Of a DNA stretch of 64,000 nt, positions 16,507 through 25,402 are shown in pieces; position 1 is the first letter of the stretch, and every line of letters begins with the position of its first letter. The notes under the pieces were generated by a model. It was not told the DNA's origin and ran no database searches. It worked only from the letters and a program-made list of their open reading frames with translations. The translations under genes and the position numbers were made by a program. Source of the DNA: CBDBLK01 sp965215445 (GTDB taxonomy: Bacteria; Bdellovibrionota; Bacteriovoracia; Bacteriovoracales; Bacteriovoracaceae). The stretch is from the NCBI GenBank assembly GCA_965215445.1, contig CBDCDT010000002.1, forward strand, positions 1,922,001 to 1,986,000. The letters are read 5' to 3'.

Positions 16507-17346
16507 ATGAGCGACACTTATTTTCAATACCGAAAAATCAAAAATGGGGCGCTTCACGTCCTTTTGGTTTTGAGCTCCCTGGTGGTTTTGTGTCCGGTGA
16601 TTTTAATCGCCCTGTTTATTTTTAAGCAGGGGGTGGGTAGTTTGACCTGGGACTTTTTTGTTAACGCCGAAGTGGGAGCAGGGGAGAGCGGCGGGGGGAT
16701 GTCGCACGCCATTTTGGGCACTCTCACCATCGTCGGCCTTTCCGCCAGTTACGCCGTTCCCATCGGAGTTATATGCGGCATTTTTTTGGCCGAATTTCCC
16801 GAGCGCAAGATGAGCTTTTGCTTGCGCGTCTGCACCGATTTGCTCACTGGCATCCCCTCCATCGTGGTGGGCATTTTTGCCTATTTGCTGGTGGTGCTGC
16901 CGATGGGGGGCTTTTCCGCCCTGGCCGGTTCGGTGGGGCTTTCGATCATCATTTTGCCGATTGTGATTCGTTCCACGGAAGAAATTTTAAAACTGGTTCC
17001 CGGACACATCCGCGAAGCGGGCCTGTGCCTGGGCCTTCCGCGTTTTAAGGTAATCTATTTTATCATCGTCAAAGGCCACCTTTCGGGGATTTTGACCGGC
17101 GTGGTTTTGGCCATCTCTCGCGCCGCCGGGGAGACGGCACCGCTTTTGTTTACCGCTTTTGGCAGCCGCTTTGTCTCCTTTGAATTGAATCGCCCGATGG
17201 CCTCGCTGCCGGTGCAGATTTATACCTACGCCAGTTCGCCGCTGCCGGATTTGCAGCGCCAGGCGTGGGCGGGGGCGTTTGTGCTTTTGCTTTTGGTGTT
17301 GGGACTCAACCTTACTGCGCGCTTGGCGTTTCGGAGAAGGCCTTGA
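16507..17346 (+). CDS. pstA: phosphate ABC transporter permease PstA
   Basis: This 279-residue permease is the partner of PstC. It has six predicted helices and PstA features: GGGMSHAILGTLTIVGL, VPIGVICGIFLAEF, LTGIPSIVVGIFAYLLVV, the coupling segment REAGLCLGLPRFKV and ISRAAGETAPLLFTA. The start is ATG 16507. The 3' end overlaps the TTG start of pstB by 4 bp, so the two are translationally coupled. Confidence 0.95.
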   Translation: MSDTYFQYRKIKNGALHVLLVLSSLVVLCPVILIALFIFKQGVGSLTWDFFVNAEVGAGESGGGMSHAILGTLTIVGLSASYAVPIGVICGIFLAEFPERKMSFCLRVCTDLLTGIPSIVVGIFAYLLVVLPMGGFSALAGSVGLSIIILPIVIRSTEEILKLVPGHIREAGLCLGLPRFKVIYFIIVKGHLSGILTGVVLAISRAAGETAPLLFTAFGSRFVSFELNRPMASLPVQIYTYASSPLPDLQRQAWAGAFVLLLLVLGLNLTARLAFRRRP

Positions 17347-18113
17347 ATACCCTTTCCAACACCATTTTGAGCGTGCAAAATTTAAACGTCTGGTACGCTG
17401 AATTTTGCGCCGTCAAGGATATTTCCATCGACTACGCCCCCCATACCATCACCGCCATTATCGGCCCTTCCGGTTGTGGCAAATCCACCTATTTGAGGGC
17501 GATCAACCGCATTTACGAGGAAGTTCCCGGCGCTCGCGCCGAGGGGGCAATCAATTATCAGGGAGTCAACATTTTGGATTCCCGCGTGGACGCGGTGAAG
17601 TTGAGGCGTTCCATCGGCATGGTTTTTCAACGCCCCAATCCCTTCCCGGGTATGTCCATTTTTGAAAACACCATTATCGGACTCAAACTTTCCGGCAAGC
17701 GCAAAAAAAGCGATTTACTGGAGGCGTGCCAATCCTCACTGCAAAAGGCGGCGCTGTGGGATGAAGTTAAAGATAAATTGCACCACTGCGCCGATCGCCT
17801 TTCGGGAGGGCAGCAGCAGCGCCTGTGTCTGGCGCGCTCCCTGGCGGTCAATCCGCAGATTTTGTTGATGGACGAGCCAACTTCGGCGCTCGACCCCATC
17901 GCCACCGGAAAAATTGAAGAATTGATGTTTGAATTGAAAAAAGACTACACCGTGATCGTCGTCACCCATAACATCGGGCAGGCCGGAAGGATTGCCGACC
18001 ACACCAGCTTTTTTGTTCTGGGAGAACTGATCGAACACGGGCCGAGTTCGCAAATTTTCACCAACCCCAAAGAACGCCAAACCGAAGATTATGTCTCTGG
18101 GCGGTTTGGATAA
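17343..18113 (+). CDS. pstB: phosphate ABC transporter ATPase
   Basis: This 256-residue ABC ATPase powers phosphate import. All motifs are present: Walker A GPSGCGKST, Q-loop FQRPNPFPGMS, signature LSGGQQQRL, Walker B ILLMDEPTSALD and the H-loop VVTHN. The start is TTG 17343, which overlaps the pstA stop (TTGA). The open frame further upstream lies inside pstA and is not family sequence. Length fits PstB (about 250-260). phoU follows after 15 bp with its own strong ribosome binding site. Confidence 0.96.
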   Translation: MNTLSNTILSVQNLNVWYAEFCAVKDISIDYAPHTITAIIGPSGCGKSTYLRAINRIYEEVPGARAEGAINYQGVNILDSRVDAVKLRRSIGMVFQRPNPFPGMSIFENTIIGLKLSGKRKKSDLLEACQSSLQKAALWDEVKDKLHHCADRLSGGQQQRLCLARSLAVNPQILLMDEPTSALDPIATGKIEELMFELKKDYTVIVVTHNIGQAGRIADHTSFFVLGELIEHGPSSQIFTNPKERQTEDYVSGRFG

Positions 18114-18128
18114 AAAAGGAGGTGGCCG

Positions 18129-18818
18129 ATGGAACTTTCGTGTACTTTTTTGAGAGAACAGGTAGTGGGCATGGCCCGCGTAGTGGAAAAAATTGTCCAC
18201 ATGGCGATGGATGGCGAAAGCGGTCTGGAAGAAATTTACCAACTCGAAGACCGCGCCAACCGCTACCACAAGGACATCGACGACAGTTGTTTTAAATTTA
18301 TGGCGCTGAAAAGGCCGGTGGCCCACGATTTGCGCCTGACTGTAGCGTGCATGAAAATTAATTCGGAACTGGAGCGCATCGGCGATCAGGGCACTACCAT
18401 CAAGCGCTACCACCAAAAAATCGAGAGCAACCTCTCCAAGTTGGGCCAGTTGCAGGCGCTGGTGGCGATGATGCTCAAAAAAGTTTTGGATGCTTTCACT
18501 TCGGCCAACACGGAAAGCGCCACCGACGTGATTAAAACCGACCGCGAGGCGAATGCCCTCCACCGCGAAATTTTGCAGGAGTGTCTGCTGGGCATGAAAG
18601 AGGGCACGCTTTCCTTTGAAGATGGTTTTTGCAGCATTTGGATTGCCAAAAACCTGGAGCGCATTGGCGACCTTTGCACCAATATTGCCGAAGACGTCAT
18701 CTTCATCGAAAAGAGCGACGACGTCCGCCACACCCCGGGCCTTAAGGGTGAGGAGCGCAAACCTGGCCCCACCCGCTTTGATAAGTTTTTAAACTCGATT
18801 GACCGAGAGAAGTTTTAA
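18129..18818 (+). CDS. phoU: phosphate signalling protein PhoU
   Basis: This 229-residue helical protein has the two PhoU repeats, each with a metal-binding E/D-rich helix: HDLRLTVACMKINSELERIGDQ and GFCSIWIAKNLERIGDLCTNIAEDV. PhoU links the Pst transporter to the PhoR/PhoB system and represses phosphate-starvation genes when phosphate is ample; no phoR or phoB is in this window. ATG 18129 is preceded by AAGGAGG. The end is 3 bp from the convergent muramidase-like gene. Confidence 0.95.
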   Translation: MELSCTFLREQVVGMARVVEKIVHMAMDGESGLEEIYQLEDRANRYHKDIDDSCFKFMALKRPVAHDLRLTVACMKINSELERIGDQGTTIKRYHQKIESNLSKLGQLQALVAMMLKKVLDAFTSANTESATDVIKTDREANALHREILQECLLGMKEGTLSFEDGFCSIWIAKNLERIGDLCTNIAEDVIFIEKSDDVRHTPGLKGEERKPGPTRFDKFLNSIDREKF

Positions 18819-18821
18819 AGT

Positions 18822-19622
18822 TTACTCGGGGTCGGGCAGGCAGCGCTGAATAAGCATTTTATCGCCGTTTGCTTTTTGCTTTTGAAAACACGCCTGACAG
18901 GAACGCATATCCATGCGTTGAGATTTGCCGTAATTGCTGTATTTGTCAATGGCATCTTCCAGGGAGTTTTCTTTGAGCAATTCGTTCATAATGATGGTGC
19001 TCATTCTGATTTGCAAAACCGGTTTGTCGTTGATGGCGTAGAAAGTTTGGCGTCTCATATCTCGATCGTTGACGTATTGGGGAAGAAAGTCATCAAAATG
19101 CCCTTCCCGGTGGTAATGATAGAATGTCCCGGAGGTCATCTGTCCCAAACCATGGGCCGCAGAGAGAGGTCTTCCGTATTGATTTCTTTCGGATTCGCAG
19201 AAAGTAAAGTTGACCTTTTCGGGAATGAGAAAGTGATTTTCCTGCCTCACCGTACACGCCACGGTGTCTTCATCCAACGCGACCTGGGCCTGGCTCGACT
19301 GGCGCAGACTGGCGATTTCCCGACGGATAATCGCCAAAACCATGGTCGCCTTTTGGGTGTAATGAAAATCTTTCCACACCGAGTGCTCGGCATAGAGTTT
19401 GTTTAGTTCGTTGAGGCAAACGGCCCTGTCGTGGCGGTGTCGATCGGCCATATCTCTCAATTGCTGGTAGAAAGTCCTGGGGTAGCGGCCCTGCTCGTCG
19501 GGAGCGGGGAGGGAAAAAGGGCGCTCTTCAATATAGTGCAGGGTGTGAAGAAAGTCAGTATCCTGTCCCCAAGCGGAGTGGAAAATGATAGAGAGCAAAA
19601 CGCAAAAAAAAACCTGGAGCAT
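18822..19622 (-). CDS. exported lysozyme/transglycosylase-like protein, short paralogue
   Basis: This is a 266-residue exported protein (signal peptide MLQVFFCVLLSIIFHSAWG). Its core resembles the lysozyme-like SLT fold: a Glu in VRQENHF in the position of the catalytic Glu, then SAAHGLGQMTSGTF in the position of the SLT GLMQ motif. The C-terminus has a conserved Cys motif (SCQACF ... RCLPD). It is the shortest of three paralogues here and lacks the ~100-residue N-terminal domain of the other two. I chose ATG 19622 because the open frame further upstream runs into the preceding gene. Peptidoglycan cleavage is inferred from these motifs only. Confidence 0.65.
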   Translation of the reverse strand: MLQVFFCVLLSIIFHSAWGQDTDFLHTLHYIEERPFSLPAPDEQGRYPRTFYQQLRDMADRHRHDRAVCLNELNKLYAEHSVWKDFHYTQKATMVLAIIRREIASLRQSSQAQVALDEDTVACTVRQENHFLIPEKVNFTFCESERNQYGRPLSAAHGLGQMTSGTFYHYHREGHFDDFLPQYVNDRDMRRQTFYAINDKPVLQIRMSTIIMNELLKENSLEDAIDKYSNYGKSQRMDMRSCQACFQKQKANGDKMLIQRCLPDPE

Positions 19623-19665
19623 ACAACTTATAAAAACACAAAAAGCGGAAATTTTCAAGTGGTTT

Positions 19666-20796
19666 TTACAATTCTTTGCATTCAGGTTCTTCTCTGAGGA
19701 TGCAATCGGTGCGTTGGTCACCACTTCTGGCCTGTTGGAGACACGCCTTGCAGTAGTTTATTTTTTTGACGTAACAACTGTCTGAATTGTCGTACTTGCC
19801 GATAGCACCATCGAGAGATTTTGAGATACGCCTTTTTTCATTTAGAGTGTGAGCGAAAATTTTAATTTGCAAAACTGGCCGTTGATTGATGGAGTAAAAG
19901 TTCTGCTTTCTGATTTTTGAATTGCTATCATACTCGGGGAGAAAATCTTTAAAATGTCCCCTTTCGTGCAAATCGTGAAATGTTCCAGAAGTACTTTGTC
20001 CCAGACCGTGAGCTGCAGATTTGGGCCGGTTCCACTTTTTGCTCCAAGGCCTGCAAAAAGTTTCGTTTACTGTCTCGGGATAGTATTGCTTGTTTTCCTT
20101 CCAGGCGATACAGGTCATGGTGCCTTCATCTATTGACGGATGAATCTTTTCGGCCTGGTGCAAGCGAAAGAGTTCTTGTCTGATAATCGCCAGTGTTGCC
20201 TTTGCTCTTTGGGGGCGGGTAAGGCCTCTCCATATCGAATGTTCATTGTAGAGGTCTGCCAATTTATTTCTGCAAGCACTGAGGTTTTTTTGCAGGGGAC
20301 GAGCGGCATTTCGCAATTGTTCGTAGAAGGTTTCGGGATAATTGCCTCTTTCATCGGGAGAGGGAGTGGAAAAAGGGCGCTCTCTGATGAGATCGGGAAG
20401 AATTTCAAGAAATTCGTTGTCGGCAACCGGGGAGGAACCGGGACAATATGGCCTTCCCGGTGAATCCAAACTTACACTTGCTTCTTCGTAGTTTTGTTGG
20501 GGATCAAAAGGGATTGTTTGGCGGATAAATTGGTTTCGAGTTATGGATGCATTCAAACTCGGGCGGCCGTCGTTAAAATGAATCCTGACTTGGTAGTGAG
20601 TTGCCCTTCCTCGTACGTTGGTATCTTCCAATTCGAGCATGCTGATCTCGTTGGAAGTAACCCTTTGCCATTCATTTTTCCCTATGGGAGCGACCAGAAT
20701 TTCATCCGTGGTGAGAAGATACGGAGTCGTGTGTCTGGTGTAGCACCAAACGTAGTTAAAACTCAACAAAGTGAGAAAAAAGGTTAAAATTCGCAA
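19666..20796 (-). CDS. exported lysozyme/transglycosylase-like protein, long paralogue
   Basis: This is a 376-residue protein with signal peptide MRILTFFLTLLSFNYVWC. Residues ~25-110 form a beta-rich N-terminal domain also found in the 21277-22407 gene. The lysozyme-like core follows: RPFSTPSPDERGNYPETFYEQLR, the possible catalytic Glu in AWKENKQYYPETVN and AAHGLGQSTSGTF. It ends with the Cys motif YCKACLQQ and DCILREEPEC. The start is TTG 20796, overlapping the end of the upstream gene by 13 bp. It is third in a four-gene minus-strand operon. Confidence 0.65.
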   Translation of the reverse strand: MRILTFFLTLLSFNYVWCYTRHTTPYLLTTDEILVAPIGKNEWQRVTSNEISMLELEDTNVRGRATHYQVRIHFNDGRPSLNASITRNQFIRQTIPFDPQQNYEEASVSLDSPGRPYCPGSSPVADNEFLEILPDLIRERPFSTPSPDERGNYPETFYEQLRNAARPLQKNLSACRNKLADLYNEHSIWRGLTRPQRAKATLAIIRQELFRLHQAEKIHPSIDEGTMTCIAWKENKQYYPETVNETFCRPWSKKWNRPKSAAHGLGQSTSGTFHDLHERGHFKDFLPEYDSNSKIRKQNFYSINQRPVLQIKIFAHTLNEKRRISKSLDGAIGKYDNSDSCYVKKINYCKACLQQARSGDQRTDCILREEPECKEL

Positions 20797-21266
20797 GTTT
20801 TAAGCTCTTCTTTGGAAACCCCGGTCTTGGGGTCAATATCGCTGGTCGTTGTGCGCGCTACTAAGCGTGTTTCGTTTACGTCAATATCCATCGGCCAGGC
20901 GGAAGTGATTCGACAGCGCAAAATTTCCTTTTCTTCGGCACTGCCATTCAATCCCAAGTCGAAAACGCGCATAATTTGGCTGTGGGCACCCTTGTGCCAA
21001 ACAGAGATTAAAAGCGGATTTTTGCCTTTACTCGAAGGTTGAACCAGGCCGCTTTCGACCAAAAGCTGTCCAATTTCGGGGCGGTAGAGAAAAAAAGGTT
21101 TTCCGTCTTTGAGAACTTCGATTTCTCTTACCAAAGCGCCTTCACTTTGTTCGTAGGGTTTGATTTTCAGGTTTTTGTCCAGGCCTCCCTTGCGAAAATC
21201 CATGGCATGGGCGCATGGAAGAGACAGCAAGAGACAAAGAAAAAAGGATTTTATTTTTGAACACAT
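20784..21266 (-). CDS. small exported protein of the muramidase-like operon
   Basis: This is a 160-residue protein with a signal peptide (IKSFFLCLLLSLPCAHA). The mature part is beta-rich (REIEVLKDGKPFFLYRPE, NPLLISVWHKGAHSQIMRVFDL) and ends in Cys residues (LRCRITSAW, LKTCEF). No family is recognised. ATG 21266 has a strong AGGAGG that overlaps the stop of the upstream gene, so translation is coupled. It lies between two muramidase-like paralogues and may be a partner or inhibitor of them; this is inference from position only. Confidence 0.65.
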   Translation of the reverse strand: MCSKIKSFFLCLLLSLPCAHAMDFRKGGLDKNLKIKPYEQSEGALVREIEVLKDGKPFFLYRPEIGQLLVESGLVQPSSKGKNPLLISVWHKGAHSQIMRVFDLGLNGSAEEKEILRCRITSAWPMDIDVNETRLVARTTTSDIDPKTGVSKEELKTCEF

Positions 21267-21276
21267 GGTTTCCTCC

Positions 21277-22407
21277 TCATTTGAGCATGCACTCTTCAAT
21301 TTGCTTTCGACTGGTGGTGTGTTGGGAAAAGCATTGTTGACACTGGCGAAATTTGCGCAGATAGGCCGATTGCCGATCCTGATCGTATTGGGCCACGGCG
21401 CTCATTAAATCTTTTGTTTTGAGCATGTGATTGAAATCTTGGGCCATCATGTTCATTTGCATACCGGGCCTGGAGTTCATCTCCAGAAAGTAATGCCTTT
21501 CCACATCTTTATTGTTGGAATAGGGGGGCGCGTCCACAATACCCCTTTCCCTCAGATCGTAGAAGCGGGTCGATGTACATTGCCCCAACCCCTGGGCCGA
21601 AGAAATGGGAGTGCCGTAACTATTTCTTTTGGGGTTGCAAAAGGTGTAATTGACGGACTCGGGATAAAAAGAATAGGATTCGTTTCTTACAATGCAGGCT
21701 AAAACGCTGGGAGTAAGTCCGGGACGTAAAGCGTTTTTTTGGCGAAGTCCGCCGATATGCTCATTGGCCTTGGCCAAAACATTCAAGGCGCGGTCGTATT
21801 TGCTCAAGTCTTTCCAAACCGAATTCTCCTCATACCATTCTTTTAATTTTTCTCTGCATGCCCTTGGGCCGAGTCTCCTGGCATCTGTATAGGCCTGGGC
21901 GCGGATTCTTTCATATTGGGTTTGATCGGGAATAACTTGCGGATAGGGCAGGGGGGCATCCGTATAGGCGGGGTCTATGCTAGTCGATGAGGGGATTCGC
22001 GGAGGAGGCGGGGGCGGAACACTCACAACTGGCCCGGGACAGGTTGGAGGCCTTGGCGGTTCCAAAGGCCTTGTAATTTCGACGGGCGTTTGAGTGAGCT
22101 GGCCGGTTTTGCTCCTGAAATCAAAGGCCGAGGCGTAAACCATTTGCGGGGCGGCCCCTCCCAGAAAGTGCACCTTGAGGGCGACTTTGGTGAGAGGCCC
22201 GGCCCGGTGGTCGCGCTCGGGCAGCCTCTCGATAAAAGAAACTTGTCTGGGAGTGATGGGTGTGCCATTCAAGACAAATTTTTGTTTTTCGGCATTGTAT
22301 TCCCAGGTTAAAAGGTCGTTTAAGAGAAAATAAGGGACTTCGGTACTTGCGCAAAGCGGATGCGAAGTAAAGATGAGCATAAAAGTCAAAAAAAATGCGG
22401 CCTTCAT
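21277..22407 (-). CDS. exported lysozyme/transglycosylase-like protein, first in operon
   Basis: This 376-residue protein has signal peptide MKAAFFLTFMLIFTSHPLCA. An N-terminal beta-rich domain (VPYFLLNDLLTWEYN to VALKVHFLGGAAP) resembles the one in the 19666-20796 gene. A Pro-rich linker (SVPPPPPPRIP) leads to the core, with a possible catalytic Glu in VRNESYSFYPESVN, SSAQGLGQCTSTRF, and the Cys motif QCQQCFSQ ... ECMLK. The start is ATG 22407. It is the first gene of the minus operon, divergent from the CHAP-like gene at 22472 across 64 bp. Muramidase activity is inferred. Confidence 0.65.
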   Translation of the reverse strand: MKAAFFLTFMLIFTSHPLCASTEVPYFLLNDLLTWEYNAEKQKFVLNGTPITPRQVSFIERLPERDHRAGPLTKVALKVHFLGGAAPQMVYASAFDFRSKTGQLTQTPVEITRPLEPPRPPTCPGPVVSVPPPPPPRIPSSTSIDPAYTDAPLPYPQVIPDQTQYERIRAQAYTDARRLGPRACREKLKEWYEENSVWKDLSKYDRALNVLAKANEHIGGLRQKNALRPGLTPSVLACIVRNESYSFYPESVNYTFCNPKRNSYGTPISSAQGLGQCTSTRFYDLRERGIVDAPPYSNNKDVERHYFLEMNSRPGMQMNMMAQDFNHMLKTKDLMSAVAQYDQDRQSAYLRKFRQCQQCFSQHTTSRKQIEECMLK

Positions 22408-22471
22408 GCTGACCGCTTCGGTATCTCCCCAAAAAAGTTTAGATTTCTATTCTTTTTGCCGAAGAGGGGTT

Positions 22472-23995
22472 ATGAGGTCAAAACTCAAAACCTTGATGGT
22501 CTGGTATTCGATGGCAGTGCCGGCCTACGCTCTGGAGGGCCTAACTTTGGAGAAATTTCAGGGGGTATGGAAAAACTGGTCCAAGAGTGAAAAGGCCCAT
22601 TTCCACGCCCAATTGTTGTTTACCCTCGATGAGCAATCCAGAAGGGTCAAACACGTGCGAGTTTCCCGCAAGATTTCCTCCCAGGGGCGGGAACCGAACA
22701 GAGCACCGGCCTCTGATTCGCTGGAGCTTTGCAATTATGCCGGCTATCTTTCAGTGATTAAAAGAGAGGAATGTGTGTTCCCATCGCTTGGTAAACTCAA
22801 ACCAAAAGACCTTCCCACTCCTGCCTCCAAGGCCTATACCCAATACAACTTTTGTGGCAGAAACAATGTTGTCCGTTGCAACCCTGTTCTCTACGGGTTT
22901 CGCTCAGAACACGCAGACAATTCCAGATGCAGTCAGGGAAGCAGTGACGGAGGCAATCCCCATCGCGGTTGTTGTGTCCAGGTCCCCGACGAAAAGAAGG
23001 CGGCTGAGACTACTCATGAATGTAATCAGGCCATCTTTGGAGAAAATAGCAGCGAAGAGGTCAAGGCCTTTATCGCCAGTATGACGGAGCATCCCGAACG
23101 CCTGGCCAAGTATTTGCTTTCGGCCGTATCTATTATCAACAATTGCCCGGAGTCTTCAAGCGAATGTTTTGCACTTAAAGGATTGGTTGAAGTTCCCTTA
23201 AAAGAGTTTGATTTTGAAGCATACCCCAATTTGTTTTGCTGTCTTCTTCCCAACGAACTCGCCACTTTGGGGATTGACTTGGATGATTTTCGTGAAGTCG
23301 CCAAGGCCTTAAATAATGATAGCTTGGATCGAAGCATTGATGAGAGCTTTCGTTGGCGGGAAAAACGTCATGAGATACTGGGAAATGTGATTTCTGCTTA
23401 TGAGGAGGATCCGAGAACTCAAAAAATGGTTGGTGATGCTTTGAGCAATGCTCCGGGAACATTTAATCAGTGCTACAAATGGATTAAAAAGCATTTGGTA
23501 GGTGAGGGTAAGTATATTCAAAAAGAAGACGAATGGAAATCAGACAGATGGTCGACACCACCCCCTCGGAGTGCGGTTCAAGCGGTATGTGAACTCCCCA
23601 CGTTTGGTTTCGTCAACCTTGCCGATTACGGCCATCCCCTGGACCCAGCACAGGCACCGGTTGGTTCGGTCATCGTCTACGAGAGCGTAAATGATCCCAT
23701 GGTTCCCCATGGACACGCCGAAATTGTCGGTGTTGATAGTTCCGGCAAGAGACGCTATATTAGCGACCATGTGGCCAATAATTACAGAACCCATTCAAGC
23801 AACGGTAGTGCCAACCGAAGAAGACCTGTTGCCATTATGGTGTACCCCAATGAAGATCAAAGAGAGGAATTAAAAAAATTGAATCCCAACTCGGATACAA
23901 ACCCATTTGATAATCACTCGCGATGCCGCAATTATTGTAAAGCAGGCAAACCAAAACCCTTTGATGATACTCATCCACAGTGCCGGGGCAATTAA
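22472..23995 (+). CDS. exported Cys-rich protein with possible CHAP/NlpC-like C-terminus
   Basis: This is a 507-residue protein with a signal peptide (LKTLMVWYSMAVPAYA) and about 20 cysteines in its mature part, which suggests disulfides. The C-terminal region has a layout like CHAP/NlpC-type amidase/peptidase domains: a Cys in NQCYKWIKKHL, then APVGSVIVYESV, HGHAEIVGV and YISDHVANNY. If so, Cys and the GHAEIV His would be the catalytic pair; this is a pattern-level match and unproven. ATG 22472 has GAGGGG upstream and is divergent from the muramidase-like operon, which fits a shared wall-remodelling role. The next gene follows after 16 bp. Confidence 0.6.
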   Translation: MRSKLKTLMVWYSMAVPAYALEGLTLEKFQGVWKNWSKSEKAHFHAQLLFTLDEQSRRVKHVRVSRKISSQGREPNRAPASDSLELCNYAGYLSVIKREECVFPSLGKLKPKDLPTPASKAYTQYNFCGRNNVVRCNPVLYGFRSEHADNSRCSQGSSDGGNPHRGCCVQVPDEKKAAETTHECNQAIFGENSSEEVKAFIASMTEHPERLAKYLLSAVSIINNCPESSSECFALKGLVEVPLKEFDFEAYPNLFCCLLPNELATLGIDLDDFREVAKALNNDSLDRSIDESFRWREKRHEILGNVISAYEEDPRTQKMVGDALSNAPGTFNQCYKWIKKHLVGEGKYIQKEDEWKSDRWSTPPPRSAVQAVCELPTFGFVNLADYGHPLDPAQAPVGSVIVYESVNDPMVPHGHAEIVGVDSSGKRRYISDHVANNYRTHSSNGSANRRRPVAIMVYPNEDQREELKKLNPNSDTNPFDNHSRCRNYCKAGKPKPFDDTHPQCRGN

Positions 23996-24011
23996 AAAGA
24001 GGAACAAGGCG

Positions 24012-24431
24012 ATGTTAAAAAAAATAGCATTTTTCTTATTTTTGTCGATGCTTTTTCCCGTATCTGCGGGCACACCGCCTTTGGCACAATCCAAGCAGGT
24101 GGTTATGGTCAAACTGAGAAGTATTCAAAAAATTTCTGCAAACAATCTGGCCGATTCCACTGATCTTTTATACGATGCCTCGGCACATCTACACCACAGT
24201 TGGGACGAAAAACTGCTTGCGGAAATGGGCAGAGTTCTCAACCTCTCCATGCTCTTTGATTTCAAAGACCCAAAAGGTTTTGCATCGCCCTTTCACTTGT
24301 TTTTACTCAGCACCAAGAAGGATCAATTTATTGAGGCCATTTTGCCGTATCTCGACGAGGCCAACAGGAAGAAATTTAAAAGGTGCGTGAGAGAAGCATT
24401 GGAAGTTTATCACAACGGCAACGCCAACTAG
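24012..24431 (+). CDS. small exported helical protein
   Basis: This is a 139-residue protein with signal peptide MLKKIAFFLFLSMLFPVSA. The mature part is predicted mostly helical (QKISANNLADSTDLLYDASAHL, EMGRVLNLSMLFDF) with a single Cys near the end. No family is recognised. ATG 24012 has AGAGGAAC upstream and is 16 bp after the CHAP-like gene, so both are likely co-transcribed. Confidence 0.65.
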   Translation: MLKKIAFFLFLSMLFPVSAGTPPLAQSKQVVMVKLRSIQKISANNLADSTDLLYDASAHLHHSWDEKLLAEMGRVLNLSMLFDFKDPKGFASPFHLFLLSTKKDQFIEAILPYLDEANRKKFKRCVREALEVYHNGNAN

Positions 24432-24537
24432 AGAACCTCATTAAACAATGCATTATGCCTTTGAGTGAATCAAAGCGGGGGTGGCCATCATCATACGTTT
24501 GGGGTAGGCTTGTTTTTTCATCGCCAAGGAGGAAAAA

Positions 24538-25350
24538 ATGGCAAAACAGCTTATCTGTATCGTTTTATGGCCGCTGCTTTTTTGGTCTTGCCGGGACAAT
24601 GTTTCATTTGACGATTACGTTTTGGCGGAGCGGGGGAAAACCCTCAATTTCAGCTCTCGTTGCTCGGAACTCGAACGCAGTGATGGCGCTGCCTGGCAGG
24701 AGTATGCCCTCTTTGAAGGCGGGAGTGAAAACGCGGTTTTGAGTTTGGGGACGGTGAGAGTCGGGTGGATTTATACTCCCGATGCTGCCATCAGAGGCAT
24801 TGCTTTGGAACTGGAAAAAATGCGCATGCAGGATTTGTCCATCTGGGCCGGTGAAAAATTTGCTTTGAGTTTGAAAATACGCAATACCCGCACGGGGGAA
24901 TCTATTATTGGAAATCAGAGCGGCTCTTTTACCCAAATATCTTTGAGTAGTGGAGGCGAGCACGAGCAGCGAGATTATCAGGTGTCGGACGCCGGTGATT
25001 TTGAGTGGGTGCAATTTGCGGAACCCGAAGAAGGCGTTTCCAGGGACGCAAACAAGCACCCGGAAAATATTTTTATTAGAGAAGATCAAATTGGTCATCC
25101 CGGGGACACCTATGTTCTCTTTTTGGTGCTTGAGAGCTTGGACAGCGACAAGGCCCTTGAATTGGAGGGGCCTGCCCTGGTATCTCCGGCCCTACTTTGG
25201 GAGCAGACCGTCCGCCCCGAGGCCAGGCAACTCGGCCTGTTGGAGACTCTGAATCCGTCCCAGGAAGGGGGCCTTTTCGATGCCCTTAGACACGGCCGCC
25301 GCTACGACACTTGTATCGAGCTTAGAAAACGGGTCAAACGGCAATTTTAG
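24538..25350 (+). CDS. predicted lipoprotein of unknown function
   Basis: This is a 270-residue protein with a short hydrophobic start and lipobox LLFWSC (Cys18). The mature part looks beta-rich (AVLSLGTVRVGWIYTP, KFALSLKIRNTRTGES, TYVLFLVLESLDSDKALELEGP) and ends with a basic helix. No family is recognised. ATG 24538 has AAGGAGG at the ideal distance. It is 106 bp after the previous gene; that gap holds no clear terminator. It is followed closely by a consensus-like promoter for the ATPase gene. Confidence 0.65.
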   Translation: MAKQLICIVLWPLLFWSCRDNVSFDDYVLAERGKTLNFSSRCSELERSDGAAWQEYALFEGGSENAVLSLGTVRVGWIYTPDAAIRGIALELEKMRMQDLSIWAGEKFALSLKIRNTRTGESIIGNQSGSFTQISLSSGGEHEQRDYQVSDAGDFEWVQFAEPEEGVSRDANKHPENIFIREDQIGHPGDTYVLFLVLESLDSDKALELEGPALVSPALLWEQTVRPEARQLGLLETLNPSQEGGLFDALRHGRRYDTCIELRKRVKRQF

Positions 25351-25366
25351 GCCCATTTTGGATATG

Positions 25367-25394
25367 TTGACATCAAATTACGGCGTAATATAAT
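25367..25394 (+). promoter_or_regulatory. near-perfect sigma70-type promoter of the DUF4143 ATPase
   Basis: TTGACA (25367-25372) and TATAAT (25389-25394) both match the consensus exactly, with a 16-bp spacer. The ATG of the ATPase begins 8 bp after the -10 box and no ribosome binding site lies between, so the mRNA should be leaderless or nearly so. Confidence 0.75.
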
Positions 25395-25402
25395 GTCGTG
25401 GT

